From positions 62,001-126,000 of the forward strand of contig CAZBMZ010000004.1 in the NCBI GenBank assembly GCA_964492845.1: a stretch of DNA of 64,000 nucleotides, written 5' to 3'. The notes under the pieces were generated by a model. That model saw only the letters and a program-made list of their open reading frames with translations, had not been told where the DNA came from and ran no database searches. A program made the position numbers and the translations under genes. The number at the start of each line of letters is the position of its first letter. Position 1 is the stretch's first letter. Shown here in pieces: positions 24,659-33,427 of the stretch. Source of the stretch: JADJPF01 sp964492845. GTDB taxonomy: Bacteria > Acidobacteriota > Blastocatellia > Chloracidobacteriales > JADJPF01.

Positions 24659-25906
24659 ATGCGGATAAATAGTTCTTCTAATCTTTCAAATGTAAAAATA
24701 AACGATATTGAACCAAGTCAAACAAAAGCTACAAACAATAATTTTTCTAGCTCAGAAACAGTTTCAAATATAACAAACCAAGTGGTAGGCAAAGACCCAC
24801 GAGCATCTATGCGAAGTGCTGAAAATGGAATTGGAGCTAGAATGGTGGCATCTCAACTTCAAAATGGCCCAGAAGTTTCTTTAGAAAATATAAAAAACAA
24901 TTTGTCTTCTTACTTGCGTTCTGGCAAAGAAGTTAATGCTGAACCAAAAGAAAAAACAGTATCTCAAATATTTGGAAATGATGCTTTCCAAGATAATCTT
25001 ACTGGTGATGGAAAATCAAAATCAAAAGATTCTGTGGCTAATGCCAAAGCTGCTAGCTCCACTCAAGCAACTGCCTCAGCAACCGACGGCGCACCAATGT
25101 CACTAGGAGCATTACTAGCAATGGTTGGCTCAATAATGGTTAAAGCTATAGAAAAAACTATGAAAAACCTTGAAGATGCTGCTAAACAACTTGATGCGGC
25201 TGTAGGTGGTGGTGGAAGTGGTTCTAGCCCTGCAACAGATCCAACAAACCCTACTGGCAATGCAGGAAATACTGATGCTAACCAACCAGGAAACACTCAA
25301 GGAGCTAATGGAAACAATGGTGCAGATGGTGCAGATGGTGCAGATGGTGCAGATGGTGCAAATGGTGTAGGTAGTTCGCCGTTAGATCCAATGCTAAAAA
25401 AACTAGAAACAATTCTTGTTGGTATGGAAGATTTAGTTCAAGAACTAGCCAAAACTATGAAGGAATTTGACTTAAGTAGTCCTGGCGATTTAGAAAATAA
25501 CCCAGAACTTTCAAACCTATTAAATAAAATGAAATCTTTGCAAGAAGCAGCTTTACAACTAGGTGCAGATGGGCCAAAAATGATGCAAGAAGCTTTAGCT
25601 AAAGCTTCTGTTGACCTTAACAACTTAGATAAATTAGCAGATTCCGCACCTGTACATAATCATCCAACAACAAATAATGCTTCATCTAGTCCTGCTACAG
25701 AAGCACCTCAACCTAGCCAACCTAGCAGCCCTAGTCCTAAAAGCAGCAGTGGCGGACAAGCCTCATTAAATCAAAAAATTCAAGAATTAACCTTTAATTT
25801 ACAACAATTACAGCAATCTCTAAATCGCGTAAACGAAACCGTAACAAATCTATCTCGCTCACAATCAGATGCTCAAAAAACTGCGGCTCAAAACCTAGCT
25901 GTTTAG
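24659..25906 (+). CDS. Low-complexity protein with collagen-like Gly-Ala-Asp repeats
   Basis: The 415-residue protein has no cleavable signal. The N-terminal ~130 residues are polar and Ser/Asn-rich. A hydrophobic/helical segment follows (SLGALLAMVGSIMVKAIEK, ~147-165). Next come a Gly/Asn-rich linker with (GAD)4-GAN at ~221-235, a helical middle and a coiled-coil C-terminus (LTFNLQQLQQSLNRVNETV). The layout is reminiscent of secreted effectors or translocators without a Sec signal, but no family was recognised. The start has AGAGG about 10 bases upstream. Confidence 0.6.
   Translation: MRINSSSNLSNVKINDIEPSQTKATNNNFSSSETVSNITNQVVGKDPRASMRSAENGIGARMVASQLQNGPEVSLENIKNNLSSYLRSGKEVNAEPKEKTVSQIFGNDAFQDNLTGDGKSKSKDSVANAKAASSTQATASATDGAPMSLGALLAMVGSIMVKAIEKTMKNLEDAAKQLDAAVGGGGSGSSPATDPTNPTGNAGNTDANQPGNTQGANGNNGADGADGADGADGANGVGSSPLDPMLKKLETILVGMEDLVQELAKTMKEFDLSSPGDLENNPELSNLLNKMKSLQEAALQLGADGPKMMQEALAKASVDLNNLDKLADSAPVHNHPTTNNASSSPATEAPQPSQPSSPSPKSSSGGQASLNQKIQELTFNLQQLQQSLNRVNETVTNLSRSQSDAQKTAAQNLAV
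25319..25363 (+). repeat. 9-bp in-frame tandem repeat
   Basis: GGTGCAGAT is repeated four times exactly and once as GGTGCAAAT, encoding Gly-Ala-Asp/Asn triplets. Such a run can vary in number by slippage without breaking the frame. Confidence 0.85.
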
Positions 25907-25922
25907 TAAAATCTATAAGCAA

Positions 25923-25959
25923 AAAAATAGCCTAGAAGCATTACTTCTAGGCTATTTTT
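25923..25959. terminator. Bidirectional terminator
   Basis: AAAAATAGCCTAGAAG (25923-25938) pairs perfectly with CTTCTAGGCTATTTTT (25944-25959), a 16-bp stem with a 5-base loop. It serves both the rightward repeat-protein gene and the convergent gene at 25978. Confidence 0.9.
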
Positions 25960-25977
25960 GTTTCTATTAGAAAATAA

Positions 25978-26466
25978 TTACTCTGTAAATTCACCTACTA
26001 AAACTACTTGATTGTTTGCATCTCTAATCTCTACACGACGAATATTTGTTACTGGATCTAGTTGAGCAGGAATACCGCTAGAAAATCCACCTTTTTTGCT
26101 ATCTTCCTTATCTTTCTTAGAAGAAAATTCAATTACAAAAACGGCTTCTCTTTCAGTTTTATTTACTTTTGCTTCACGGCTAGTAATTTCATTACCATCA
26201 ACAAATAATCTATAGCTATTATCTTTTAATACATTAACTCCAATTAATTCAAAGCTTTGTTTTGCATCACCTTCTTTTGGAGTCTTAAAAGAAATGCGTA
26301 TAATTCCTGTAGCATCTGGAGCCATTGCAGTAGGCTTAAGGCGAACAATTTTATTTACTTCTTTTTCTGGCTTATCCTTTTTCTCTGCAAGATCTTGAGC
26401 CATTGCAAAACTACTAAAAATAACTAAACAAACAATAGCTAAAATACTTTTTGGCAAACGTAGCAT
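25978..26466 (-). CDS. Small exported hypothetical protein
   Basis: The 162-residue protein has a signal peptide (ILAIVCLVIFSSFAMAQ) and a Lys/Glu-rich mature region with beta-strand-like segments (GIIRISFKTP, EAVFVIEFSS, VRRVEIRD-like). No enzymatic motif or known domain was seen. Probably periplasmic. It ends at the bidirectional terminator. Confidence 0.65.
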   Translation of the reverse strand: MLRLPKSILAIVCLVIFSSFAMAQDLAEKKDKPEKEVNKIVRLKPTAMAPDATGIIRISFKTPKEGDAKQSFELIGVNVLKDNSYRLFVDGNEITSREAKVNKTEREAVFVIEFSSKKDKEDSKKGGFSSGIPAQLDPVTNIRRVEIRDANNQVVLVGEFTE

Positions 26467-26603
26467 AATAACTTTCCTCCTTAAAATTTGTTTTTATTAA
26501 ATCTATCGGTTATTTTGGCGTGACGTTTCGCATTAGGAAAGCCTTTAAAGAGAAAAAGTCTGAAAAATTCTTAAAAAACCCTGGTTGTTTCTAAATTAGT
26601 ATT

Positions 26604-28208
26604 TTATAAGCCAAAAAAGTCTTTAATTGAGTGCAAGATATGCACTTGTCTTTCTCCAACTTGTTTATTATCCGCCTCTTTATCTAAGCCATCTGTAACA
26701 GATTCTAGCTCAACCTTTCGTTTAGCAAGCATAAGAGCTATATCTTCAGCAACTTCTGGACGTTCAGAAAGAATATTTTGAAAAGCAATTTTATCTAACC
26801 TATAGCATTCTACTTCTTCTAATGCTACAACCGTAGCAGCACGAGGCTCACCTGTAAGCAATGACATTTCCCCAAAAAAATCACCTGCTTTTAGTCGAGA
26901 TACTTCTTTTTCAACTGCTACTAAAGATTTGCTAGGTGGTCTACTTCCATTCAAACTATTACCCGTTACTGCTACTCGTACAGAAACTTCACCTTTACTA
27001 ATTATATATAACCAATGTGCTTCTGCACCTTGACGAGTAATTACTTCTCCTTTTGCAAAAGGAGCAAAGCGCAAATGCCCAACAAGTTCCCGAAGTTCTG
27101 TTTCGTTCATTGTACGGAAAAGCTCAATATGTCGTAAATTTGTTAGACGTTGTTCTATTTCTTGTTCTTGTTTGCGGATTTCTCGCTTGTTGCTTAATTC
27201 TGTAACAAAAATACCTTGTGCTGGTATGGACAAAGGTATTCCAGCACGTTTTAAGGCAAAGTAAACCCTAATACGTACATTAGAATCCGTTGGATCATCT
27301 GCGGCTAAGTCTGTTAGCCAATAACGCACTGCATAAGAGCAATAACTATCCTTAAAATCCATTAAAACTACATTAATTCTAGGTTCATCTGCTACATTAG
27401 GAATAGGATTAGACTGTAAAGCTTGCTCAACACATTCAATAACTTCATTTGGGGTAAAGCGAAAATCTACATTAAAGTATACCCAACGCCTTGTTTGTAA
27501 AGGCTGGTTATGTCGTCGTCCATAAATTAATACTGGACTTTTCATTAGATGGCTGTTAGGAACTAAAACTGTTTCCCAGTTTCTTGTTTCTAGCACAGTT
27601 TGCCGCCAACGAATTTCCCGCACTCGTCCAATATAAGGCTCTATCTTAATCCAATCATCTGCTTGTATTAGATGCTCAATTTGTAGTGCAAAACCTGCGA
27701 TAATATTTCCTAGTGTATCTTGCAGAGATAAACCTATTACGGCTGAAATAATCGCAGATGTTGTAAGTAAACCTGTAACATTTACTCCTCTAGAAGAAAG
27801 TATCACTAGAATTGTTACTATATAAGTTAAAATTACTGTAGTGTCTCGTAGCAAACGAGGTAACTTTAGATGTAAACTATCTAAAACAACATCAAAAACT
27901 AGTAGCGATCCTAAATTAATTAAAGCAACACTTATAAAAGCAGTAGCAAAAGCCCGGCTATAAGAACCATAAATTGGGTCAGTATTTATTTCTAAAAGTA
28001 TTGCTACTAGTAAAGCAATAGTGTAAAGCACTATAGGAATTAATACAGAACGCAGTCTTTTGCGTTTGCCAGGAGCTATTCGTGCTACTAAAATTGTTCC
28101 AAAAATAGTAGCTAAAATAAACCAAGCAGCACCATTAACCACAAACTCTTTAATTAAAGCTTGGGAAAATAGTTGAAAAATAAAACTGGCAATACCAAAT
28201 AAAGACAT
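26604..28208 (-). CDS. MscS-type mechanosensitive channel with C-terminal cNMP-binding domain
   Basis: The 534-residue protein has five or so membrane helices (1-170). The MscS pore/beta region follows: VIGLSLQDTLGNIIAGFALQ and VREIRWRQTVLETRNWETV. The C-terminus is a cyclic-nucleotide-binding domain (~370-500: GEVSVRV, FGEMSLLTGEPRAATVVA). It would be an inner-membrane channel gated by tension, nucleotide or both. Similar MscS-CNB fusions are known in bacteria. Its promoter has an 11-bp phased repeat array. Confidence 0.88.
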   Translation of the reverse strand: MSLFGIASFIFQLFSQALIKEFVVNGAAWFILATIFGTILVARIAPGKRKRLRSVLIPIVLYTIALLVAILLEINTDPIYGSYSRAFATAFISVALINLGSLLVFDVVLDSLHLKLPRLLRDTTVILTYIVTILVILSSRGVNVTGLLTTSAIISAVIGLSLQDTLGNIIAGFALQIEHLIQADDWIKIEPYIGRVREIRWRQTVLETRNWETVLVPNSHLMKSPVLIYGRRHNQPLQTRRWVYFNVDFRFTPNEVIECVEQALQSNPIPNVADEPRINVVLMDFKDSYCSYAVRYWLTDLAADDPTDSNVRIRVYFALKRAGIPLSIPAQGIFVTELSNKREIRKQEQEIEQRLTNLRHIELFRTMNETELRELVGHLRFAPFAKGEVITRQGAEAHWLYIISKGEVSVRVAVTGNSLNGSRPPSKSLVAVEKEVSRLKAGDFFGEMSLLTGEPRAATVVALEEVECYRLDKIAFQNILSERPEVAEDIALMLAKRKVELESVTDGLDKEADNKQVGERQVHILHSIKDFFGL

Positions 28209-28292
28209 CTTTTCTAACCCTAGCTAATTTAGCAATTAAGATAAATTCCAAGATCTTTATAGTTATAAATTCATTGAAAAGGGGATTCGCTC

Positions 28293-28344
28293 AGTATACC
28301 ATTTCTTTACAAATCTGTTACATGTTTTTTACATCTTTGTTACA
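28293..28344 (-). promoter_or_regulatory. Promoter with four 11-bp-phased hexamers
   Basis: On the plus strand TTTACA, GTTACA, TTTACA and GTTACA start at 28306, 28317, 28328 and 28339, an exact 11-bp period. Read on the minus strand they are TGTAAC/TGTAAA direct repeats, and the last is 7 bases upstream of TATACT (28298-28293), a good -10 box for the channel gene. This is the layout of sites bound by OmpR/PhoB-type response regulators, overlapping the -35 position. Confidence 0.65.
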
Positions 28345-28387
28345 TTCTTGTAAAGTTTTACCGGAAATAAGCCTTAAGGATTAGTTT

Positions 28388-28891
28388 ATGTATATTTGTA
28401 GGATTAAATTAAAAACTCTACTTATTAGCTTAAGCATATTTTTGTTTATTCTTAGTGTAAGTTTTACTAGCTTTAGTCAAAAATCAAATAAAACCTCTAA
28501 GAATACTTTGGTTTTACCTTACCAGAAATTTGGCCCACAAATTGTAGCTTACCCATTAATAGGCTTTGAGTATTATCAATGGAATAGTCATGGCTCAAGC
28601 GATCCTAAGCAAATAGATGTTATTAATGTAGTGGTTTATAAAGACATAGACTTAGAACTTGTAAAAAAGCAATACCCAGTTATTAAAGAAAAATCAGACT
28701 ATCGCTATGTTGAGTTTTCAGAAGCAATAAAATTTATTGATGACAAAATAAATGAATGGAAAAAAGATAAAGAAAAAGAGACAGACAAAGAATTTATATT
28801 GCTCTATGACAAATTAATAAATAATTATTTAATTTTAAGAAAAGCAATAGTTAAAAAGTTAGGTCAAAAATCTGTTGTCAAATCTAATTAA
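28388..28891 (+). CDS. Exported hypothetical protein
   Basis: The 167-residue protein begins with a hydrophobic signal (LLISLSIFLFILSVSFTSF) and continues as a polar, Lys-rich domain (FEYYQWNSHGSSDPKQIDV) with helical C-terminus. No known domain. The next small membrane gene begins 1 base after its stop, so the pair is an operon. Confidence 0.6.
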   Translation: MYICRIKLKTLLISLSIFLFILSVSFTSFSQKSNKTSKNTLVLPYQKFGPQIVAYPLIGFEYYQWNSHGSSDPKQIDVINVVVYKDIDLELVKKQYPVIKEKSDYRYVEFSEAIKFIDDKINEWKKDKEKETDKEFILLYDKLINNYLILRKAIVKKLGQKSVVKSN

Positions 28892-28892
28892 A

Positions 28893-29147
28893 ATGTTAAA
28901 AGATTTAGAAAATACAAAATTAATTCACTTAAAAGGATGGTTATTTTTATTAATAGGTGTTTTGACAGCTTTATTACTAATTTTAGATAATTATAAGATA
29001 GCCTTGCTTTTATTTATTTGTATTTGGTCTTTTTGCAGATTTTACTACTATGCTTTCTATGTTATTGAAAAATATATAGATTCCCAGTTTAAATATTCTG
29101 GGTTGTTATCCTTTCTACTTTATTTTTTTCGTAAAAAAACTAAATGA
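28893..29147 (+). CDS. Small membrane protein
   Basis: The 84-residue protein has two membrane helices (WLFLLIGVLTALLLIL and IALLLFICIWSFCRFYYY) and a basic C-terminus. I use ATG 28893, directly after the upstream stop, rather than TTG 28875 inside the upstream gene. No function assigned. Confidence 0.5.
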   Translation: MLKDLENTKLIHLKGWLFLLIGVLTALLLILDNYKIALLLFICIWSFCRFYYYAFYVIEKYIDSQFKYSGLLSFLLYFFRKKTK

Positions 29148-29167
29148 ATTTGCTATGAGGCTTCCAT

Positions 29168-29210
29168 ATTTGGGAGATTACTATTATATAAGTAAAATAA
29201 TCTCCCAAAT
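29168..29210. terminator. Hairpin between convergent genes
   Basis: ATTTGGGAGATTA (29168-29180) pairs with TAATCTCCCAAAT (29198-29210), a perfect 13-bp stem with a 17-base loop. It separates the small membrane gene from the convergent hydroxylase gene. Confidence 0.65.
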
Positions 29211-29217
29211 GAATACA

Positions 29218-31809
29218 TTAGCCTTTAGGAATGCTCTTTGCGGCTGGAGCATCTTTCATTGGCAAGGAAAACCGACGAATTCCATCAAATTTATAAAGCG
29301 CGCCTGCAACGGCACCTGCTGTAGGGACAAGTCCAATTTCGCCAACACCTTTAGCACCAAATGGGCCTTGGGGATCGTTTTCTTCAATAAAAATAAGTTC
29401 GCATTCTGGCATATCTTTAGCTCGTAGTAAGCCCAAAGATCTAATGTTGGTATTAGGCAGTTTACTATCAACAACCTTTAATTCTTCACTTAAAGCATAG
29501 CCTAAACCCATATGGATAGAGCCTTCTATCTGTCCCTCTAGTAATTTTGGATTTAGAACTTTGCCCACATCATGCGCCGCAACAACTTTTTGCAACTTGC
29601 CTTTATCGTCCAAAATTACTACTTGAGTAGCAAAACCATAAGAAAAATGTGTCATGACTTTTTCTACTTTAGCATTAAGCGCGGTGGTAAAATCTACAAC
29701 GTGTTCGCCATAATATTCACGGCCAATTAATTCTTCTAGGCTATGATTTTTTAAGTCTTCTTTAAGCTTTGCTGCTGCAATTCGGACAGCATTTCCGCCC
29801 AATGATGTAGCGCGTGAAGCCGTTGTCATCCCACAGTAAAGCGGTTTAGAAGTATCAACTAAGGCCCGAACTCGACGAGGGTCAATTCCTGTTTCTTCAC
29901 ATAAACATTGAATTAACACGGTATAAAGCCCTTGTCCCATTTCGGTAAAACCTTGGCGGATTGTAACGCTAGCGTCTTTTTCTATAACCAACAAAACCCG
30001 CCCATATTCAGGCATTCCATTACCAATACCAACATTTTTAATTCCACAAGCAATGCCTGCATATTTAGAGCTTTGATAGGCATCTTTCACGGCTAGCAAA
30101 GTCTTCTTTAGCCCAACGCTATGTTCAAAAACTTGACCTGTTGCAAAAGTGTCGCCAACATCTACAGCATTACGATAGCGAATTTCCCAACCATCTAAAC
30201 CAATTTTTTCCGCTAGCAGGTCTAAAGCACCTTCTAAAGCAAATGCAGCTTGATTAGCACCAAAACCACGCATTGCACCGCAAGGAGGGTTGTTTGTATA
30301 AACAGCTAAAGCTTCAACATCAACATTATCAACACGATATGGGCCGCAGGAATGCCCCGCAGCACGCTCTAACACTTTTGACCCTACAGAAGCATAAGCC
30401 CCTTTGTCACCAATCATTTTAGCTTTTACACCTAAAAGTTTGCCATCGTCGTCACATCCAACCCAATATTCCATTTTGATCGGATGACGTTTTGGATGTA
30501 GGCAAATACTTTCATCACGTGAAATTGTGATTTTTACTGGTCGATGCGTCATCATTGCAAGCAACGCGGTTTGACCTTGAATACTTAAATCCTCTTTACC
30601 TCCAAATGCACCACCATTAGAAATTAATGTAACTGTAACTTTTTCTTCTGGAACATTTAGAAAAGAAGCTATTTGACGACGATCATCAAAAATGCCTTGA
30701 CCTTGGCTATAGACCTGCATTGAACCATCATCATTTGGCATAGCAATGCAGCTTTCTGGCTCAAGAAATGCGTGTTCAATTAGCTGTGTTGACCAAGTAT
30801 GATTTACAACGTGAGGAGCATTTTTTAACGCTTCGTCAGCATCTCCACGCTTGATAAGTGAGGTAGAGAGTAAATTCCCTTTTTTATGTATTTTTGGCGC
30901 GTCAGGCAGCATAGCGGCTTCAGGCGAGCTAACTGGCGGCAAAACTTCATATTGAACATCGATTAATTCTAAAGCTTTGCGGGCTAGTTTTGGTGTAGTA
31001 GCAGCAACAGCAGCAATTACATCACCGACAAAACGAGTCTCTTCACCTTCAGCAACAAAAAGCGGCCAGTCAGGATAAATTAAGCCTTGAAACCGCTGTC
31101 CCGGAACATCTTTAGCCGTTGCAACCGTCATTACACCATCAATGTCTAATGCTCTAGTAGGGTCAACGGAAAGAATTTTTGCGCGTGGATGTGGAGAAAA
31201 TAACAATGCTCCATAAAGCATGTCTGGAAACGTCATGTCATCAATATAAGGACGTGCGCCTAACACAGCTTCGCATCCATCATAACGAGGCAAACTTGAC
31301 CCAATACGACCAGAAAAGTCTTGTTCTGGGAGTGGTTCGCCCTGCAAAGCTTTTGCAGCTAGCTCTATGGAATCAATAATTTTTGTGTAGCCTGTACAAC
31401 GACAAATATGAGGATTAAGCGCACCTGTTATTTCTTCTCGTGTTGGATTAGGCTTTTTGTCTAACATATTTTTTGCACGTGCAACAATTCCTGGAATACA
31501 AAAACCACATTGCAAGCCCCCACCTAGCACAAAAGAACGGGAAAAAATATCTCGCTCTCGTTCGCTAACGCCTTCTAGGGTTAAAACATTTTTTCCTGCT
31601 ATTTTTTCAGCATTAACGACACAAGACACTGTAGCGCGATTATCAACTATCACTGTACAGCAACCACATTGACCTTGAGGACTACAACCATTTTTAGGCG
31701 ATATAAGCCCAAAGTGTTCTCTTAACAAATCAAGCAAAGTAGTGTCATGATCTATTTGAGCCGTTACTAATGAACCATTGAGGGTAAATTCAACTGTTTT
31801 TGTACTCAT
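29218..31809 (-). CDS. Fused 2Fe-2S/molybdopterin hydroxylase, XdhD/Se-dependent xanthine dehydrogenase-like
   Basis: The 863-residue protein joins two [2Fe-2S] modules (residues ~1-155: GCSPQGQCGCCTVIV and CGFCIPGI...HICRCTGYTKI) to the molybdopterin subunit of the xanthine oxidase family. The latter shows NGGAFGGKED, GAMRGFGANQAAFALE and GAKGVGEIGLVP with the catalytic Glu. No FAD domain is present, as in the XdhD-like, so-called selenium-dependent group. It would hydroxylate a purine or related heterocycle. It is the last gene of a four-gene operon and its ATG abuts the upstream stop. Selenium use cannot be read from the sequence. Confidence 0.85.
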   Translation of the reverse strand: MSTKTVEFTLNGSLVTAQIDHDTTLLDLLREHFGLISPKNGCSPQGQCGCCTVIVDNRATVSCVVNAEKIAGKNVLTLEGVSERERDIFSRSFVLGGGLQCGFCIPGIVARAKNMLDKKPNPTREEITGALNPHICRCTGYTKIIDSIELAAKALQGEPLPEQDFSGRIGSSLPRYDGCEAVLGARPYIDDMTFPDMLYGALLFSPHPRAKILSVDPTRALDIDGVMTVATAKDVPGQRFQGLIYPDWPLFVAEGEETRFVGDVIAAVAATTPKLARKALELIDVQYEVLPPVSSPEAAMLPDAPKIHKKGNLLSTSLIKRGDADEALKNAPHVVNHTWSTQLIEHAFLEPESCIAMPNDDGSMQVYSQGQGIFDDRRQIASFLNVPEEKVTVTLISNGGAFGGKEDLSIQGQTALLAMMTHRPVKITISRDESICLHPKRHPIKMEYWVGCDDDGKLLGVKAKMIGDKGAYASVGSKVLERAAGHSCGPYRVDNVDVEALAVYTNNPPCGAMRGFGANQAAFALEGALDLLAEKIGLDGWEIRYRNAVDVGDTFATGQVFEHSVGLKKTLLAVKDAYQSSKYAGIACGIKNVGIGNGMPEYGRVLLVIEKDASVTIRQGFTEMGQGLYTVLIQCLCEETGIDPRRVRALVDTSKPLYCGMTTASRATSLGGNAVRIAAAKLKEDLKNHSLEELIGREYYGEHVVDFTTALNAKVEKVMTHFSYGFATQVVILDDKGKLQKVVAAHDVGKVLNPKLLEGQIEGSIHMGLGYALSEELKVVDSKLPNTNIRSLGLLRAKDMPECELIFIEENDPQGPFGAKGVGEIGLVPTAGAVAGALYKFDGIRRFSLPMKDAPAAKSIPKG

Positions 31810-33423
31810 TTATTTTTTTCCTCCAAGTTGTTTTCTTGTTACTTGACCTGGGAATTTATTTTGTTCTTGGTTATTTTTTATCACTGCTACACCTTGCACA
31901 ACTACATGTTCAACGCCTATTGGATATTGTCGTGGATCGCTAAAAGTAGCTTGATCAATTACGGTGTCAGCATTAAAGGCCACAAGATTAGCAAAATAAT
32001 TTTCTTTGATTAATCCATAACCCGTTAAGCCAAGGTTTTCTGCTGCCAGATAGCTTAACTTATAAATAGCTTGTTCTAGGTTTAAGATCCCTAAATCGCG
32101 GGTATATCGCCCTAAAATTTTTGGGTAAGTTCCAAAAGCCCTTGGATGAGGACGTGAGCCTAACAGCCCATCAGTACAGGCATTAACATATGGAAGTTGC
32201 CAAATTTTTTGCACCACTTCTTCAGACTGGCTAAAAGAAATCATTGAAACGCCCATTTTTTCTTCTAACAACAAGTCAAAAGCAAACTCTATTGGTGCTT
32301 TGTCTCTTAATTTAGCAGCGTCGGCAACATTTAGCCCTAACAAATCTTGATTATTTCCTGATGGAATATCAGAAATGATAATTCCTTCTGGCCCTGACCA
32401 TTTCCAAAAATTATCCCATTCTGCACGCTCGGTGCTAAGGATTTGCTCGCGCATTTTCTCACGATCTTTAGTGTTAGCAAGTCTTTCTAAAGTACCTGCA
32501 ACACCGCCAGCATGCGCCCAAGGATGCAAAATTGCACCCATCATTGTAGAGCCAGCAATATAAGGATATTGATCAGCAGTAATTTTTAGTCCTGAAGCTT
32601 GAGCCGCTTCAATTCGTTTTAGAACTTCGTCAACTTGTGACCAATTTTCTTTTCCTGCTGCCTTAAAATGAGAAATATGCACATGAACACCGCTAGCTTG
32701 AGCAATATCTAACATTTCTTGAATGCCTTCAATTAGATAATCGCTTTCGCTACGAATATGCACAACTAGCCGTCCATCCAATTTTGCCAAAGTGCGAGAT
32801 AAATCAATTAATTCCTCAGTATTGCTATAACAACAAGGTGGGTAAATTAGCCCTGTAGACATTCCAAACGCGCCTTCACGCATACCTTGTTCTAGCAATT
32901 CTGCCATTGCAGCACGCTCGGCTATTGTGGAATCTCGATCCTCCATACCCATTACCCAAAGCCTTAAAGCCCCATGAGGAACAAGATAAGAACAATCAAC
33001 GCCCGGTTTTGCCGCTGTCAAGCTGTTTAGATATTCGTCTACAGTTTGCCAAGGCCAATGCCGGCCTAAAGTTCCTAAAAGTCCTGCTAATTGCTTTTCT
33101 GATTGTGTCTTGTCGCTTTCTTTTACTGGAGCAACAGAAATTCCATCTTGTCCAAATACTTCTAGCGTAATGCCTTGACGCACTTTCATAAACAAAGATG
33201 GATCATTCAACACTTTAAGATCTGAATGGCTATGAGTATCAATAAAACCAGGTGCAACAATTAAACCTTGGCAATCAATTTCTTCTGCTGCGCTTAACTC
33301 GCCGCTAGCGGCAATGCTGGCAATTAAATTATCTTTAATGCCAACATCCCCGCAAAAACGCTCTTTACCTGAACCATCAATGATAGTGCCACCTCGTAGC
33401 ACTAAACTTAATTCTTTACTCAT
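31810..33423 (-). CDS. D-aminoacylase/dihydroorotase-like amidohydrolase
   Basis: The 537-residue protein has the amidohydrolase motif GFIDTHSHSDL (His64, His66, Asp68), HISHFKAAG and a C-terminal beta-domain, matching the N-acyl-D-amino-acid deacylase branch. The usual GNCG segment with the metal-linked Cys is replaced by FGQDG (~93-97), so it is not a standard D-aminoacylase. In this operon it could open or cleave an amide of a heterocycle-breakdown intermediate. It starts 4 bases after the carbamoyl-hydrolase stop. Confidence 0.75.
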   Translation of the reverse strand: MSKELSLVLRGGTIIDGSGKERFCGDVGIKDNLIASIAASGELSAAEEIDCQGLIVAPGFIDTHSHSDLKVLNDPSLFMKVRQGITLEVFGQDGISVAPVKESDKTQSEKQLAGLLGTLGRHWPWQTVDEYLNSLTAAKPGVDCSYLVPHGALRLWVMGMEDRDSTIAERAAMAELLEQGMREGAFGMSTGLIYPPCCYSNTEELIDLSRTLAKLDGRLVVHIRSESDYLIEGIQEMLDIAQASGVHVHISHFKAAGKENWSQVDEVLKRIEAAQASGLKITADQYPYIAGSTMMGAILHPWAHAGGVAGTLERLANTKDREKMREQILSTERAEWDNFWKWSGPEGIIISDIPSGNNQDLLGLNVADAAKLRDKAPIEFAFDLLLEEKMGVSMISFSQSEEVVQKIWQLPYVNACTDGLLGSRPHPRAFGTYPKILGRYTRDLGILNLEQAIYKLSYLAAENLGLTGYGLIKENYFANLVAFNADTVIDQATFSDPRQYPIGVEHVVVQGVAVIKNNQEQNKFPGQVTRKQLGGKK

Positions 33424-33427
33424 TAAA

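Noticed and set aside
29256..29474. Minus-strand frame inside the hydroxylase 3' region
   Set aside because: It is a shadow of the XdhD-like gene in another frame.
29218..31809. Selenocysteine in the XdhD-like protein
   Set aside because: There is no in-frame TGA; any selenium would be a labile cofactor and cannot be seen in DNA.
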